From NCBI RefSeq assembly GCF_041240605.1, contig NZ_CP162487.1:4967001-5031000 (forward strand): DNA of 64,000 nucleotides. Reading direction: 5' to 3'. Positions 1 to 7,713 of this stretch are shown piece by piece. Position 1 is the stretch's first letter. The number at the start of each line of letters is the position of its first letter. Both the position numbers and the translations under genes were made by a program. A model generated the notes under the pieces. That model searched no databases and was not told the origin of the DNA. It saw only the letters and a program-made list of their open reading frames with translations. The DNA comes from Xanthomonas sp. DAR 80977 (GTDB taxonomy: Bacteria; Pseudomonadota; Gammaproteobacteria; Xanthomonadales; Xanthomonadaceae).

Positions 1-2
1 AC

Positions 3-95
3 GAGGATGAAAGCCGGGCATTGGAACTGTTGCGGCGGCTGTCGCCCAAGAAGCGCCATGCCGTCTGCGCCATTCTCGAAGCGCTGTGCCTGTGA
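3..95 (+). CDS. C-terminal end of an unidentified protein (truncated by window edge)
   Basis: An open frame runs in from the left edge and ends at a TGA at 93-95. It encodes about 30 residues, acidic then basic, with a helical ALELLRRLSPKKRHAVCAIL segment. Codon use fits a high-GC coding gene. Such a tail could belong to a small helix-turn-helix regulator, but the visible part is too short to assign a family. It lies 92 bp upstream of the GntR gene on the same strand. Confidence 0.5.
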   Translation, partial: EDESRALELLRRLSPKKRHAVCAILEALCL

Positions 96-187
96 GCCTG
101 GGCGTGGGGCGGCGCAGGCCGGCGCGCATGACGGTAGAATGACGCCTCTGGCCGTCCAGACCAACCAAGAGCCTCGCCGACCCGCCG

Positions 188-904
188 ATGACCCTCGCGC
201 CCGACATCCGTACGCCGCGCAAGCGTGTGGCGCTGTACGAAGACGTGGCCGAGCGGCTGCGGCAGAAGATCTACGACTACGTGTTGCCGCCGGGCGAGTG
301 GATCGACGAGCCGGCGCTGGTCGCCGAACTGGGCATCAGCCGCACCCCGCTGCGCGAGAGCCTGAAGCTGCTCGCCGCCGAAGGCCTGGTGCAGATCGAG
401 CCCGGCCGCGGTGCGCGCGTGACCCGGCTGAACCTGGAGGACCTCAACGAGCTGTTCCCGGTGATGGCGCTGCTGGAGGGCCGCTGCGCCTACGAGGCGG
501 TGCGCAAGGTCGATGCCGCCGGCCTGGCGCGGCTGGAAACGCTGCACGCGCGCATGGAGCAGGCCGCCGACGAAGGCGACCTGGCCGAGTACTACCGGCA
601 GAACTACCTGATCCACGAATCGGTGCAGGAATTCGCCGGCAACCCATGGCTGATCCGCGTCACCCACGACCTGCACCGCATCCTCAAGATGCACCGCGGG
701 CGCCAGCTGCTGGCGCCCGGACGCATGCAGCAATCGCTGTCCGAGCACCGCGAACTGATGGACTGCTTCCGCCGCGGCGACGCCGAAGGCGCCGAGCGCA
801 CCATGAACCGGCACCTGCAAAGCCAGGGCAACGCCCTGGCGATGTACGTGGCCGCCGGCGGCAAGCTCAATGTGCCGGCGCCGTTGCCTAGGGGCCGGGA
901 TTAG
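188..904 (+). CDS. GntR/FadR-family transcriptional regulator, probable regulator of the malonate decarboxylase operon
   Basis: This 238-aa protein has an N-terminal winged helix (about residues 12-75, with the recognition stretch LVAELGISRTPLRESLKLLA) and a C-terminal all-helical FCD ligand domain (about 85-220). That is the usual size and layout of FadR-subfamily GntR regulators. It converges on the matC end of the mdc cluster. GntR-type regulators (MdcY) control malonate decarboxylase genes in Acinetobacter, so it probably senses malonate or malonyl-CoA and acts at the promoter near 9.4 kb. That regulatory link is inference. The ATG at 188 gives the full winged helix; no strong ribosome-binding site precedes it. 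Confidence 0.85.
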   Translation: MTLAPDIRTPRKRVALYEDVAERLRQKIYDYVLPPGEWIDEPALVAELGISRTPLRESLKLLAAEGLVQIEPGRGARVTRLNLEDLNELFPVMALLEGRCAYEAVRKVDAAGLARLETLHARMEQAADEGDLAEYYRQNYLIHESVQEFAGNPWLIRVTHDLHRILKMHRGRQLLAPGRMQQSLSEHRELMDCFRRGDAEGAERTMNRHLQSQGNALAMYVAAGGKLNVPAPLPRGRD

Positions 905-957
905 GGATTGGGGATTGGGGATTCGTTGGACGGCCGGGATTCGGGATTGGAGATTCG
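905..957 (+). repeat. GGGATTGGGGATTCG-type intergenic repeat, left copy
   Basis: Directly after the GntR stop, short GGGATTGGGGATT units recur several times. The complement of the same motif (CGAATCCCCAATCCCG type) appears at 1084-1120, just past the matC stop. The two copies are inverted and flank a terminator-like hairpin, the usual arrangement of small intergenic repeats in Xanthomonas. Confidence 0.55.
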
Positions 958-1013
958 TAACGGCAGCGTCTGCCGCGCCGATGAGCCCATGCACTGTTGA
1001 AACCATGCACAAG

Positions 1014-1045
1014 AAAGCGCCGACCCAAGGGCCGGCGCTTTTTTG
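1014..1045 (+). terminator. Rho-independent terminator between gntR and matC
   Basis: AAAGCGCCGaCCC, a short AAG loop and GGGCCGGCGCTTTTTT form a GC-rich stem followed by six T residues. It suits termination of the plus-strand gntR transcript. Read from the other side, the T-run is shorter and interrupted, so it may also partly terminate the converging mdc transcript. Confidence 0.75.
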
Positions 1046-1083
1046 TCCAACTCACGTTGGATCAGCAACCGCGATCTGCTTTA

Positions 1084-1120
1084 ACGAATCCCCAATGCCG
1101 AATCCCCAATCCCGGCCTCA
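1084..1120 (-). repeat. GGGATTGGGGATTCG-type intergenic repeat, right inverted copy
   Basis: The CGAATCCCCAATGCCG and AATCCCCAATCCCGG stretches are the complement of the repeat at 905-957. The copy ends at the matC stop codon. It is non-coding repeat DNA between two converging genes. Confidence 0.5.
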
Positions 1121-2473
1121 AAGCCACCCCGGCACCACCAGCAGCAGCCAGGCCAGCAGCGGGCCGAAGGCGACCACCAGGCCGCTGTAGATCAGGAAGC
1201 GCTTGTACAGCGACTCGCGTTCGTCCGGCGCGGCCGAGGCCACCACCAGCGCGCCGTTGGTCGAGAACGGGCTCACGTCCACCACCGTCGACGAAATCGC
1301 CAGCGCGCAGATCACCCCGGCCGCGCCGAGATGGCCCTGCAGCAGGAACGGCACCGCCAGCGGGATGGTCGCGCCCAGCACCGCCGCCGAGGAGGCGAAC
1401 GCGGACACGATGCCGCCGACGTAGCACACCAGCAAGGCGCCGAGCAGCGGGATGCCGATGTCGGACACGCCGTTGCCGATGTAGTCCACCGCCCCGCTCT
1501 CCTGCAGCACCGCCACGTAGGTGACCACGCCGCTGATCAGCAGCACCGTGGACCAGCTGATGCCGTCCACCGCGCCCTTCTGCGCCTTCGGCGACAGCAG
1601 CGCCAGCACCACCGCCACGGTCATCGACACCAGGCCGACGTTGAGGTTGTAGATCAGCGAGGCGATGCCCAGGCCGAGCAGGCCGAACAGGGTCAGCACG
1701 CGATCGCGGTTCAGGCTCATCGCCTCCAGCGCCACCGGGTCGGTCGACAAGGTGCCGCCGCCGGCCGACAGCAACGCGCCATGGCCTTCGATCGCGAACT
1801 GGCGGTGCGAGGACTGGTCGCCCACCGGCACGTACTCGGCGTTGGCCAGCGACGGCGCCTGCTCGCGCCGCAGCAGCGCCAGGCCGCCGAAGGCGAAGAA
1901 GCAGATCAGCGCCATCAGGAAGTTGAAGCCGAGGCTGGTCAGGAACACCGCCATCTCGGTCACGTCCAGCCCGGCCTTCTCCACCACCTTGTTGGTGATG
2001 CCGCCGTACACGCTGATCGGCGAGAAGCCGCCGGCCTGCGCGCCGTGGATCACCAGCAGGCCCATCATCAACGGATTGATCCTGTACTGCTTGGCGAAGC
2101 GCAGCGCGACCGGGCCGATGATCGCCACCGCCGCCGGGCCGAGCGCGCCGAACGCGGTCAGCACCGCGGTGACCACGAACATCACCCACGGGATCGCCAC
2201 GATCTTGCCGCGGACCGCGCGCACCGCCCAATGCACCAGCAGATCGATGGTGCCGTTGTTGCGCGCGATCGCGAACAGATAGGTGATGCCGACCAGGGTC
2301 AGGAACAGGTCGCCGGGGAATCCGGCCAAGACCTCCTTCCCGTCCATGCCTACCCAGACGCCACCGATGATGAAGGCCAACGCGAACGCGACGGCGCCCA
2401 TGTTGACCGGCAACGCCGTGGCCACGATGAACATGACGATCAAGCCGATGATCGTCGCGATTTGTGGACTCAT
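1118..2473 (-). CDS. matC: MatC-like malonate/dicarboxylate carrier
   Basis: This 451-aa polytopic membrane protein opens with a hydrophobic segment (IATIIGLIVMFIVATALPVN) and a MatC-type N-terminal region. About ten to twelve further hydrophobic segments follow, including the GALGPAAVAIIGP and AQAGGFSPISVYGG loops. MatC proteins import malonate in Rhizobium. As the last gene of the mdc operon it probably brings malonate into the cell. I chose the ATG at 2473 because GGGAGGG lies eight bases upstream; longer in-frame forms run into non-conserved Gly/Ser-rich sequence. A 135-bp gap separates it from mdcH. It could also carry other C3-C4 dicarboxylates. Confidence 0.85.
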   Translation of the reverse strand: MSPQIATIIGLIVMFIVATALPVNMGAVAFALAFIIGGVWVGMDGKEVLAGFPGDLFLTLVGITYLFAIARNNGTIDLLVHWAVRAVRGKIVAIPWVMFVVTAVLTAFGALGPAAVAIIGPVALRFAKQYRINPLMMGLLVIHGAQAGGFSPISVYGGITNKVVEKAGLDVTEMAVFLTSLGFNFLMALICFFAFGGLALLRREQAPSLANAEYVPVGDQSSHRQFAIEGHGALLSAGGGTLSTDPVALEAMSLNRDRVLTLFGLLGLGIASLIYNLNVGLVSMTVAVVLALLSPKAQKGAVDGISWSTVLLISGVVTYVAVLQESGAVDYIGNGVSDIGIPLLGALLVCYVGGIVSAFASSAAVLGATIPLAVPFLLQGHLGAAGVICALAISSTVVDVSPFSTNGALVVASAAPDERESLYKRFLIYSGLVVAFGPLLAWLLLVVPGWL

Positions 2474-2608
2474 GCGCCCTCCCGAGCTTGCTGGATCCGT
2501 ACCACTGCCGCGAATGGCCACCCGCCACCCTGGGTCGATCGCCCACTGCCAACCGCCGTTGCGGCGCGACGGCTCCCATCGCCGCCCCCCATCGCCGCCA
2601 CGGCCGCC

Positions 2609-3529
2609 TCACTGCATGCGTTGCTCCACCTGCCGCGCCCAGGCCGCCGCCGCGGCCAGGCTGCCGAACTCCTCCACCGAGCGTGCCTGGCAGTCCGGCA
2701 ACAGCTCGCGCGCGATGCGCGCCAGCGCACCGCCCGGTCCAAGTTCCAGGAACACGCGCGCGCCGCGCTCGGCGGCCTGGCGCAGCGTGCCCGCCCAATC
2801 CAGCGTCGTCGCCAGCTGCGCCGACAGCGCGCCGATGGCGTCGTCGCGGTCGCCGATGCGGTGCCCGTCGATGCCCGCCAGCAGCGTGGCGCGCGGCGCG
2901 GCCAGCGCGGCGTCGCGCAGGTCGGCGGCGAAGGCCTGCGCCGCGCTCGCCAGCAGCGGCGTATGCGCGGCCACCGCCACCGGCAGCCGCGTGACCCGCG
3001 CGCGCAGGGCGCGCGCCTGCCGTTCGCCCTGCGCCAGCGCATCGGCGTGACCGCCGAGAATCAGATGGTCGTCGCCGTTGACGATGGCGATGTGCAGGCC
3101 GGTCTGCGCGCACAGCGCCTCGGCGGCGTCGCGCAGCAGGCCCTGCACGGCGATCAGGCCGTCGCCGTTGCGGCTGGCCGCATCCATGCGCTGCGCGCGC
3201 CGCACCGCCAGCGCCAGGCAGGTCGACGCGTCCATGCCGCCGCCCAGCGCGTGCGCGGCTAGCTCGCCGATGCTGTAGCCGAGCAGCAGCGCCGGCGGCG
3301 GCAACTGCGGCAGCAGCGCCGCGGCGTTGGCCAGGGCCGCGGCACAGACCAGCGGCTGCGCGACCGCGTTGTCGTAGCGCGCATCGCCGCCGGCCAGCGC
3401 GCGCGGATCGGCGCCGAGCACCTGCGCGGCCGCGGCCAGCACCGCCTCGGCCGCAGGCGCGCCGGCGCTGTAGTCGAACATCGCCGGATGTTGCGCGCCC
3501 TGCCCCGGGCATAGCAGCGCCAGGCTCAT
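2609..3529 (-). CDS. mdcH: Malonate decarboxylase epsilon subunit, malonyl-CoA:ACP malonyltransferase MdcH
   Basis: This 306-aa acyltransferase loads malonyl groups onto the special acyl carrier MdcC to prime the enzyme. The FabD-like signature is complete: GQGAQ at residues 10-14, the nucleophile Ser86 in GYSIGE, and the catalytic His189 in AAHTPLL. Length is normal for the family. Its ATG overlaps the mdcB stop by four bases (ATGA), so the two are translationally coupled. A 135-bp gap follows before matC. Confidence 0.92.
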   Translation of the reverse strand: MSLALLCPGQGAQHPAMFDYSAGAPAAEAVLAAAAQVLGADPRALAGGDARYDNAVAQPLVCAAALANAAALLPQLPPPALLLGYSIGELAAHALGGGMDASTCLALAVRRAQRMDAASRNGDGLIAVQGLLRDAAEALCAQTGLHIAIVNGDDHLILGGHADALAQGERQARALRARVTRLPVAVAAHTPLLASAAQAFAADLRDAALAAPRATLLAGIDGHRIGDRDDAIGALSAQLATTLDWAGTLRQAAERGARVFLELGPGGALARIARELLPDCQARSVEEFGSLAAAAAWARQVEQRMQ

Positions 3530-4746
3530 GCGGTCTCCTGGCGCTGCAGGAAGCAGGCGCAGGCAAGCAGGTCGGCGCTGCCGCCCGGGCTCAGCCGGCG
3601 CGCGACGAAGGCGTCGCCGATGCGCGCCAGCTGCTGGCGCCACTGCGGCTGCGCCGCACCGCCGGCAGCGAGGAACGCCTGCGCGCTGCGCTGCGCGAAG
3701 CGCAGGCCGTCGCGGCCGCCGCGGTGCAGCAGGTTCAGGTCGTCGGTGTGCGCGATCAGCTGCAGCAGGGTTTGCGCCATGGCGGCATCGTGCGCGAGGC
3801 CGGCGCACAGCGCGCTGCGCAGCGTCGGCAGCGCCACCTCGCGCAGCAGCGGGAAGCCTGCGGCAGCCTGTTCGCGCACGCCAGTCACGCCGTGCAGGCG
3901 GCGCATGCGCTGGCCGTGGCTGTGCGCGTCCAATGGTGCGTCCAGCAGCGCATCGCGCCACAGGCCGACCGCGTTGCACACCGCGATGCCATCCGGCGCC
4001 GCGGGATGCCGGGGGCGCAGCCGCGCCGCCGCGGCGACCAGCAGGCCCAGGCTGAAGATCGCACCGCGATGGGTGTTGATGCCGCCGGTGGCGCGCAGCA
4101 TGGAACGTTCGGCGGCGATGCCGAGGTCGCGCAGTGCGGGGAACGTCGCGCCCGCCGCGCCGGCGGCGGCGATCGCGACGAAGTAGCCGCGCAATGCGAA
4201 CAGGCTGCGCAGGAAGGTGGCCGCATCCATGTCGTCGTGGCTGCCTTGATCGAACGGCGTGACCAGGCCGGGCTTCGGCGCGCAGGCCAGTTCGGCATGC
4301 AGGCTGGCGACGGCGAGGCGGCCGAGGCGATGAGGCATGGCCGCGGCGTTGCGGAAATGCGTTGTGGTCTTCGTCGCGGCTGCAATTACTCGCTGATAGT
4401 CAGCGAAGTGCATTGCAGGAGGGGCTTTGGCTCCGACCGCCTCTGACGCTCTAGAGATCACCACTTCGTTCGTCGCGACTGAAGTCGCTCCCACAGCGAC
4501 GCGCGGATGGCTGGCTGCCTGCACTGTGGGAGGGACTTCAGTCCCGACGGCTTCCGAAGCCGGAAGAGTCGACGCTGTGTTCGTCGCGACTGAAGCCGCT
4601 CCTACAGGGGGCGGCGAATGATCGGCTGGCTCCACTGCAGGAGGGGCTTCAGCCCCGACCGCTTGTGGCGCCGGCATGTCCACGGCGGCGGACGCCAGCG
4701 CCGCGAAGTCGTCGCCTTCCATGCTGCGCTTCGCCTGCAGGTCCAT
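3526..4746 (-). CDS. mdcB: Triphosphoribosyl-dephospho-CoA synthase MdcB with repeat-derived N-terminal insertion
   Basis: MdcB makes the prosthetic-group precursor 2'-(5''-triphosphoribosyl)-3'-dephospho-CoA from ATP and dephospho-CoA. The catalytic core starts near residue 137 and carries APKPGLV, SHDDMD, GGINTHRGAIFSLG and LSPGGSADLLA. The family is usually about 280-290 aa; this frame gives 406. The start at 4746 overlaps the mdcG stop as TGATG, the same coupling seen at mdcD/mdcE. Residues about 25-112 are read from intergenic hairpin repeats (4409-4672), giving peptides such as VGAASVATN and AVGTEVPPTV. Translation might instead begin at the ATG at 4338, just before the core, though no clear ribosome-binding site is seen there. 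Confidence 0.88.
   Translation of the reverse strand: MDLQAKRSMEGDDFAALASAAVDMPAPQAVGAEAPPAVEPADHSPPPVGAASVATNTASTLPASEAVGTEVPPTVQAASHPRVAVGATSVATNEVVISRASEAVGAKAPPAMHFADYQRVIAAATKTTTHFRNAAAMPHRLGRLAVASLHAELACAPKPGLVTPFDQGSHDDMDAATFLRSLFALRGYFVAIAAAGAAGATFPALRDLGIAAERSMLRATGGINTHRGAIFSLGLLVAAAARLRPRHPAAPDGIAVCNAVGLWRDALLDAPLDAHSHGQRMRRLHGVTGVREQAAAGFPLLREVALPTLRSALCAGLAHDAAMAQTLLQLIAHTDDLNLLHRGGRDGLRFAQRSAQAFLAAGGAAQPQWRQQLARIGDAFVARRLSPGGSADLLACACFLQRQETA
4409..4672. repeat. Xanthomonas-type hairpin repeats inserted within mdcB
   Basis: Five repeat half-units alternate in orientation: GGAGGGGCTTTGGCTCCGAC, GTCGCGACTGAAGTCGCTCC, GGAGGGACTTCAGTCCCGAC, GTCGCGACTGAAGCCGCTCC and GGAGGGGCTTCAGCCCCGAC. 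They are separated by variable 30-50 bp spacers. The same family occurs between genes at 7.1-7.4, 12.85-13.37, 24.6 and 39.3 kb. Here the array lies in the 5' part of mdcB and contains no stop codon in the mdcB frame. Confidence 0.9.
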
Positions 4747-5399
4747 CACGCGCTCCATGCCTGCAGCAGTTCCGCACGCGGCTGCAGGCGGCAGTCGCGC
4801 AGCGCCTTGACCAGCAGTTGCGCGCTGTCGCCGGCCAGCTCGCGCCAGCTCACCGCGCTGCCGTCGGGCAGCAGCACTTCGCCGTCGGCGCGCTGCCCAT
4901 GGCGCTGCTCCCAGCGCGCCAGCTCGGCGAGCAACGCCGTCGCCTGCGCCGGCGACGGCAGCTGCCACAGCAGGTCGATGTCCGAGCCGGCCCGCACATA
5001 GGGCAAGCCGGTCAGCGCCTGCCAGGCGAAGGCGCCGAACACGCGCGGGGTCAGCACATGCGCGGCGGCCAGCGCCTGCAATTCGTGCAGCGGTGCCTGC
5101 CAGTCGGGCACGGCCTGCACCTGCGCGCAGACCTCGTCCAGCGTCAGCGGTGCGCGCTGTCGCAGCACCGCATCGCGCTGCACCGACAGCGACAGCCGCT
5201 GCTTGCCCTCGGCCGGCGGCAACGGCACGCCCAGGCGCAGCAGCTGCGCGTCGTCGCCGCGATCGCCGCGCGCGACGATCGCCGGATGGCCGGCGGCGAA
5301 CCAGTCGCGCAGGCGCGCCTGCGCACCCGGCGTGCGTGCCTGCCACGGCGCATCGGCCGCGAGCCAGACCAGGTCGTGCCGGGCGAGCGGCTCATGCAT
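4746..5399 (-). CDS. mdcG: Phosphoribosyl-dephospho-CoA transferase MdcG
   Basis: This 217-aa nucleotidyltransferase transfers the phosphoribosyl-dephospho-CoA group from the MdcB product to a serine of the carrier protein MdcC. The fold signature is the GSDIDLLW motif (two Asp separated by one residue) at about residues 138-145, preceded by VFGAFAWQALTGLPYV. Size fits the family. It overlaps the mdcE stop by eight bases upstream and the mdcB start by one base downstream, placing it inside a tightly coupled operon. Confidence 0.9.
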   Translation of the reverse strand: MHEPLARHDLVWLAADAPWQARTPGAQARLRDWFAAGHPAIVARGDRGDDAQLLRLGVPLPPAEGKQRLSLSVQRDAVLRQRAPLTLDEVCAQVQAVPDWQAPLHELQALAAAHVLTPRVFGAFAWQALTGLPYVRAGSDIDLLWQLPSPAQATALLAELARWEQRHGQRADGEVLLPDGSAVSWRELAGDSAQLLVKALRDCRLQPRAELLQAWSA

Positions 5400-6096
5400 G
5401 GCCGGCAGCGACCTCCGCGGCGATCGGCGCGGCGAGCAGGCGGCCGTTGCGCTCGGCGCCGCGTTGCGCGCGTTCGTCGCCGTGCAGCGGCGCCTGCAGC
5501 GCGGCGACCAGCGCCTGCGCCAGATCGCCCTGCCACAGCGCCTGCACCGCCCCCATCGCCACGTAGTTCTCCACGCCCGGCGCGAACACCGGCGAGCTCT
5601 TGCTCAAGGCCTGCAGCTTCTCCAGCGGCTGCTTGGTGACCCGCGCCATCGCGCGCAGGTCCATCACCCGCACCTGCGCCTCGGGCAGCGCGTAGATCGC
5701 GTCGGCCATCAGCCCGAACGCCAGGAAACCGCCGCTGACCGATTCGCCGTAGACCAGCGTGAGCAGGCGCGCGCCGCGCCGCCGCGCCAGGTCCAGGCAC
5801 TGCGCCAGGTGGCCGAAGTAGCCGTTGATGCCGAGCAGTTCGTCCTTGCGCGACGGCCGCTGGCCGGCGGTATCGACCAGCATCACGATCGGCCGCTGCG
5901 GATGCGCGCGGGTGCTGTCCAGCACCGCGGCGGCCAGCGCCAGCGCGTGCTCCACGCCCACTTCCAGCTTGTCCGCACTGCCGATCACGGTGACCTCGCC
6001 CAGCGCGGTGCTGGCGCTGCCGCCGATCACGCCGTCGCGTACCTCGACCCGGTGGCCGAGCGGAAACAGTTGCTGCAACAGAGGGGTCAGTTCCAT
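5392..6096 (-). CDS. mdcE: Malonate decarboxylase gamma subunit MdcE
   Basis: This 234-aa protein has the crotonase/carboxyltransferase fold. With MdcD it forms the decarboxylase that removes CO2 from malonyl-S-ACP. Typical stretches are VDTAGQRPSRKDELLGINGY and GESVSGGFLAFGLMAD. The ATG at 6096 overlaps the mdcD TGA by one base (TGATG). A longer upstream reading only adds Arg-rich antisense-type sequence and was rejected. Confidence 0.93.
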   Translation of the reverse strand: MELTPLLQQLFPLGHRVEVRDGVIGGSASTALGEVTVIGSADKLEVGVEHALALAAAVLDSTRAHPQRPIVMLVDTAGQRPSRKDELLGINGYFGHLAQCLDLARRRGARLLTLVYGESVSGGFLAFGLMADAIYALPEAQVRVMDLRAMARVTKQPLEKLQALSKSSPVFAPGVENYVAMGAVQALWQGDLAQALVAALQAPLHGDERAQRGAERNGRLLAAPIAAEVAAGHA

Positions 6097-7010
6097 CACG
6101 GGCTCCGGTCGGCGACGGCGGCAAGGAAGGCGGCGGTGTCCAGCAGCGGCAGCGCGTCCGGATCGGCGATGCCTTGCCGGCGCCAGATCTCCGTGCCGTC
6201 TCGGCAATCGCCGTAGGCGTCCAGGCGCTGGCGCAACGCGGCGTGTTCGGCGGCGATGCGCGCCAGGCCGTCGTCGTCCGCGGCCGGCGCCGGCGCCGCC
6301 AGCGCCGCGATCGCCGCGGCGCGAAACTCATCGATGGCGTCGGCCACCAGCGCTTGCGCCTCGCCGAGCAGATAGCGGTGCTTGCCGCCGGTCACGCGCC
6401 AGACCAGGGCGCGATCGCGCGAATCGAATTCCTCAACGCCGCGCACGGTCTCGATCACTTCCGGACCCGACAGGCCCAGCCGCCCTTCCTCGGACATGAC
6501 GATGCGCAAGCAGCAGCGGCTGACGATGCCCATGCCGCCGAAGCAGCCGTTGCCGCTGCCGATCAGCGCCAGCACCGGCACGCCGGCGGCGCGCGCGTCG
6601 AGCGTGGCGCGCATGATCTCGGAGATCGCGATCAAGCCGGCGTTGGCCTCGTGCAGGCGCACGCCGCCGGTGTCGGGCAGCAGCAGCACCGCCGAAGGTT
6701 TCGTCGCCACGGCCCGCTGCAGCAGCCCGGTGAGCTTGGCGCCATGCACCTCGCCGACCGCGCCGCCCATGAACTGGCCTTGCTGCGCGGCGATCAGCAC
6801 GCTGCGCCCGTCGAGCCGGCCCTCGCCGACCACGATGCCGTCGTCGAACGCGCCGGGCTGGTCCAGCTGCGCCAGGTGCGGACTCATCGCGCGCTGGCGT
6901 GGGCCGACGAACTCGCGGAACGAGCCGGGATCGAGCAGGCCGGCGATGCGCTCGCGCGCATCGGCTTCGTAGAAGCTGCGCGGGCGGCGGTTGTTGGGGA
7001 TCGCGCTCAT
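6096..7010 (-). CDS. mdcD: Malonate decarboxylase beta subunit MdcD
   Basis: This 304-aa carboxyltransferase-like subunit is the partner of MdcE in decarboxylating malonyl-ACP to acetyl-ACP. Family-typical stretches include GAFDDGIVVGEGRLDGR, LLPDTGGVRLHEANAGL and the IGSGNGCFGGMGIVS oxyanion-region glycines. Length is normal. It is separated from mdcC by a 379-bp repeat-filled gap, so it may depend on read-through from mdcA-mdcC or on its own promoter. Confidence 0.93.
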   Translation of the reverse strand: MSAIPNNRRPRSFYEADARERIAGLLDPGSFREFVGPRQRAMSPHLAQLDQPGAFDDGIVVGEGRLDGRSVLIAAQQGQFMGGAVGEVHGAKLTGLLQRAVATKPSAVLLLPDTGGVRLHEANAGLIAISEIMRATLDARAAGVPVLALIGSGNGCFGGMGIVSRCCLRIVMSEEGRLGLSGPEVIETVRGVEEFDSRDRALVWRVTGGKHRYLLGEAQALVADAIDEFRAAAIAALAAPAPAADDDGLARIAAEHAALRQRLDAYGDCRDGTEIWRRQGIADPDALPLLDTAAFLAAVADRSP

Positions 7011-7389
7011 GCGCAGCTCCGGTGTGGGTGGCTTACTCGCCGAATAAGTAGTGCGGGACGCGCGTTCATTGCAGCAGGCGTCCGGATCGCGGCCGGCGCC
7101 ATCCAGGCACTGCCGGAGGATCGCGTCGGGGCTAACGCCCCTCCCACAAGGTGCATCGCAGACACGACATCCCTTGTGGGAGCGACTTCAGTCGCGACGA
7201 GCGAAGCCCGAACAGCGAGCGCTGCGGATGCCCTCGGAACCGAAGCACCTATCGAAAGGGCAGCGCTCCCTGTAGGAGCGGCTTCAGCCGCGACGAACGG
7301 AGCCGAAATAGCGCCGACTCCGGACACCGTCGCGGCTGAAGCCGCTGCTACGGAGAGCATGGCGACTGCGGATGTCGGGATTCGCCGCA
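7011..7389. repeat. Hairpin repeats in the mdcC-mdcD gap
   Basis: The gap holds at least four half-units: GGGGCTAACGCCCC near 7125, GGAGCGACTTCAGTCGCGAC near 7172, GGAGCGGCTTCAGCCGCGAC near 7275 and GTCGCGGCTGAAGCCGCTGC near 7330. No coding region is supported here. In other bacteria I know, mdcC and mdcD are close neighbours, so the gap looks like repeat insertion into the operon. Confidence 0.85.
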
Positions 7390-7704
7390 TCACGCATCCT
7401 CCTGCAAGGCTTCCACCGCCTGGTCCAGGCGCAGCCCCACCACCGCCGGGGTGGCGCCGACATCGTTGATCGAGATGCGCACGTCGCGCAGCGGATGGCG
7501 CGCGGCGAAATCGTCCAGCACCGCCTGCCAGATCGTGCCGAAGCCGTCGGCGGCGGTGACGATCTCGATCTGCATCGCCCCGCCCAGCTCCTGCGGTTCG
7601 ATCAGCACTTCCAGGTTGCCTGACGACACCACGCCGACCAGCACGTGGTCGCGCCGGCCGTTCGGCGCCAGGTGCCCGTCGTAGCGATAGCGAAGGGTTT
7701 CCAT
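7390..7704 (-). CDS. mdcC: Malonate decarboxylase delta subunit, acyl carrier protein MdcC
   Basis: This 104-aa acyl carrier protein bears the phosphoribosyl-dephospho-CoA prosthetic group on a serine, rather than phosphopantetheine. The modification site is most likely Ser27 or Ser28 in VVSSGNLEVLIEP, which matches the conserved segment in Klebsiella MdcC. It starts nine bases after the mdcA stop. Confidence 0.92.
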   Translation of the reverse strand: METLRYRYDGHLAPNGRRDHVLVGVVSSGNLEVLIEPQELGGAMQIEIVTAADGFGTIWQAVLDDFAARHPLRDVRISINDVGATPAVVGLRLDQAVEALQEDA

Positions 7705-7713
7705 CGACGTCCC

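Noticed and set aside
1331-3262. Long plus-strand frame of 643 codons
   Set aside because: It is antisense to matC and mdcH, both recognisable by motif. Composition is Gln/Arg/His-rich shadow sequence.
4336-4338. ATG at 4338 as the true mdcB start
   Set aside because: It would give a family-length protein, but no ribosome-binding site is visible, while the ATG at 4746 overlaps the mdcG stop exactly as other genes in the operon do. It is kept only as an alternative.
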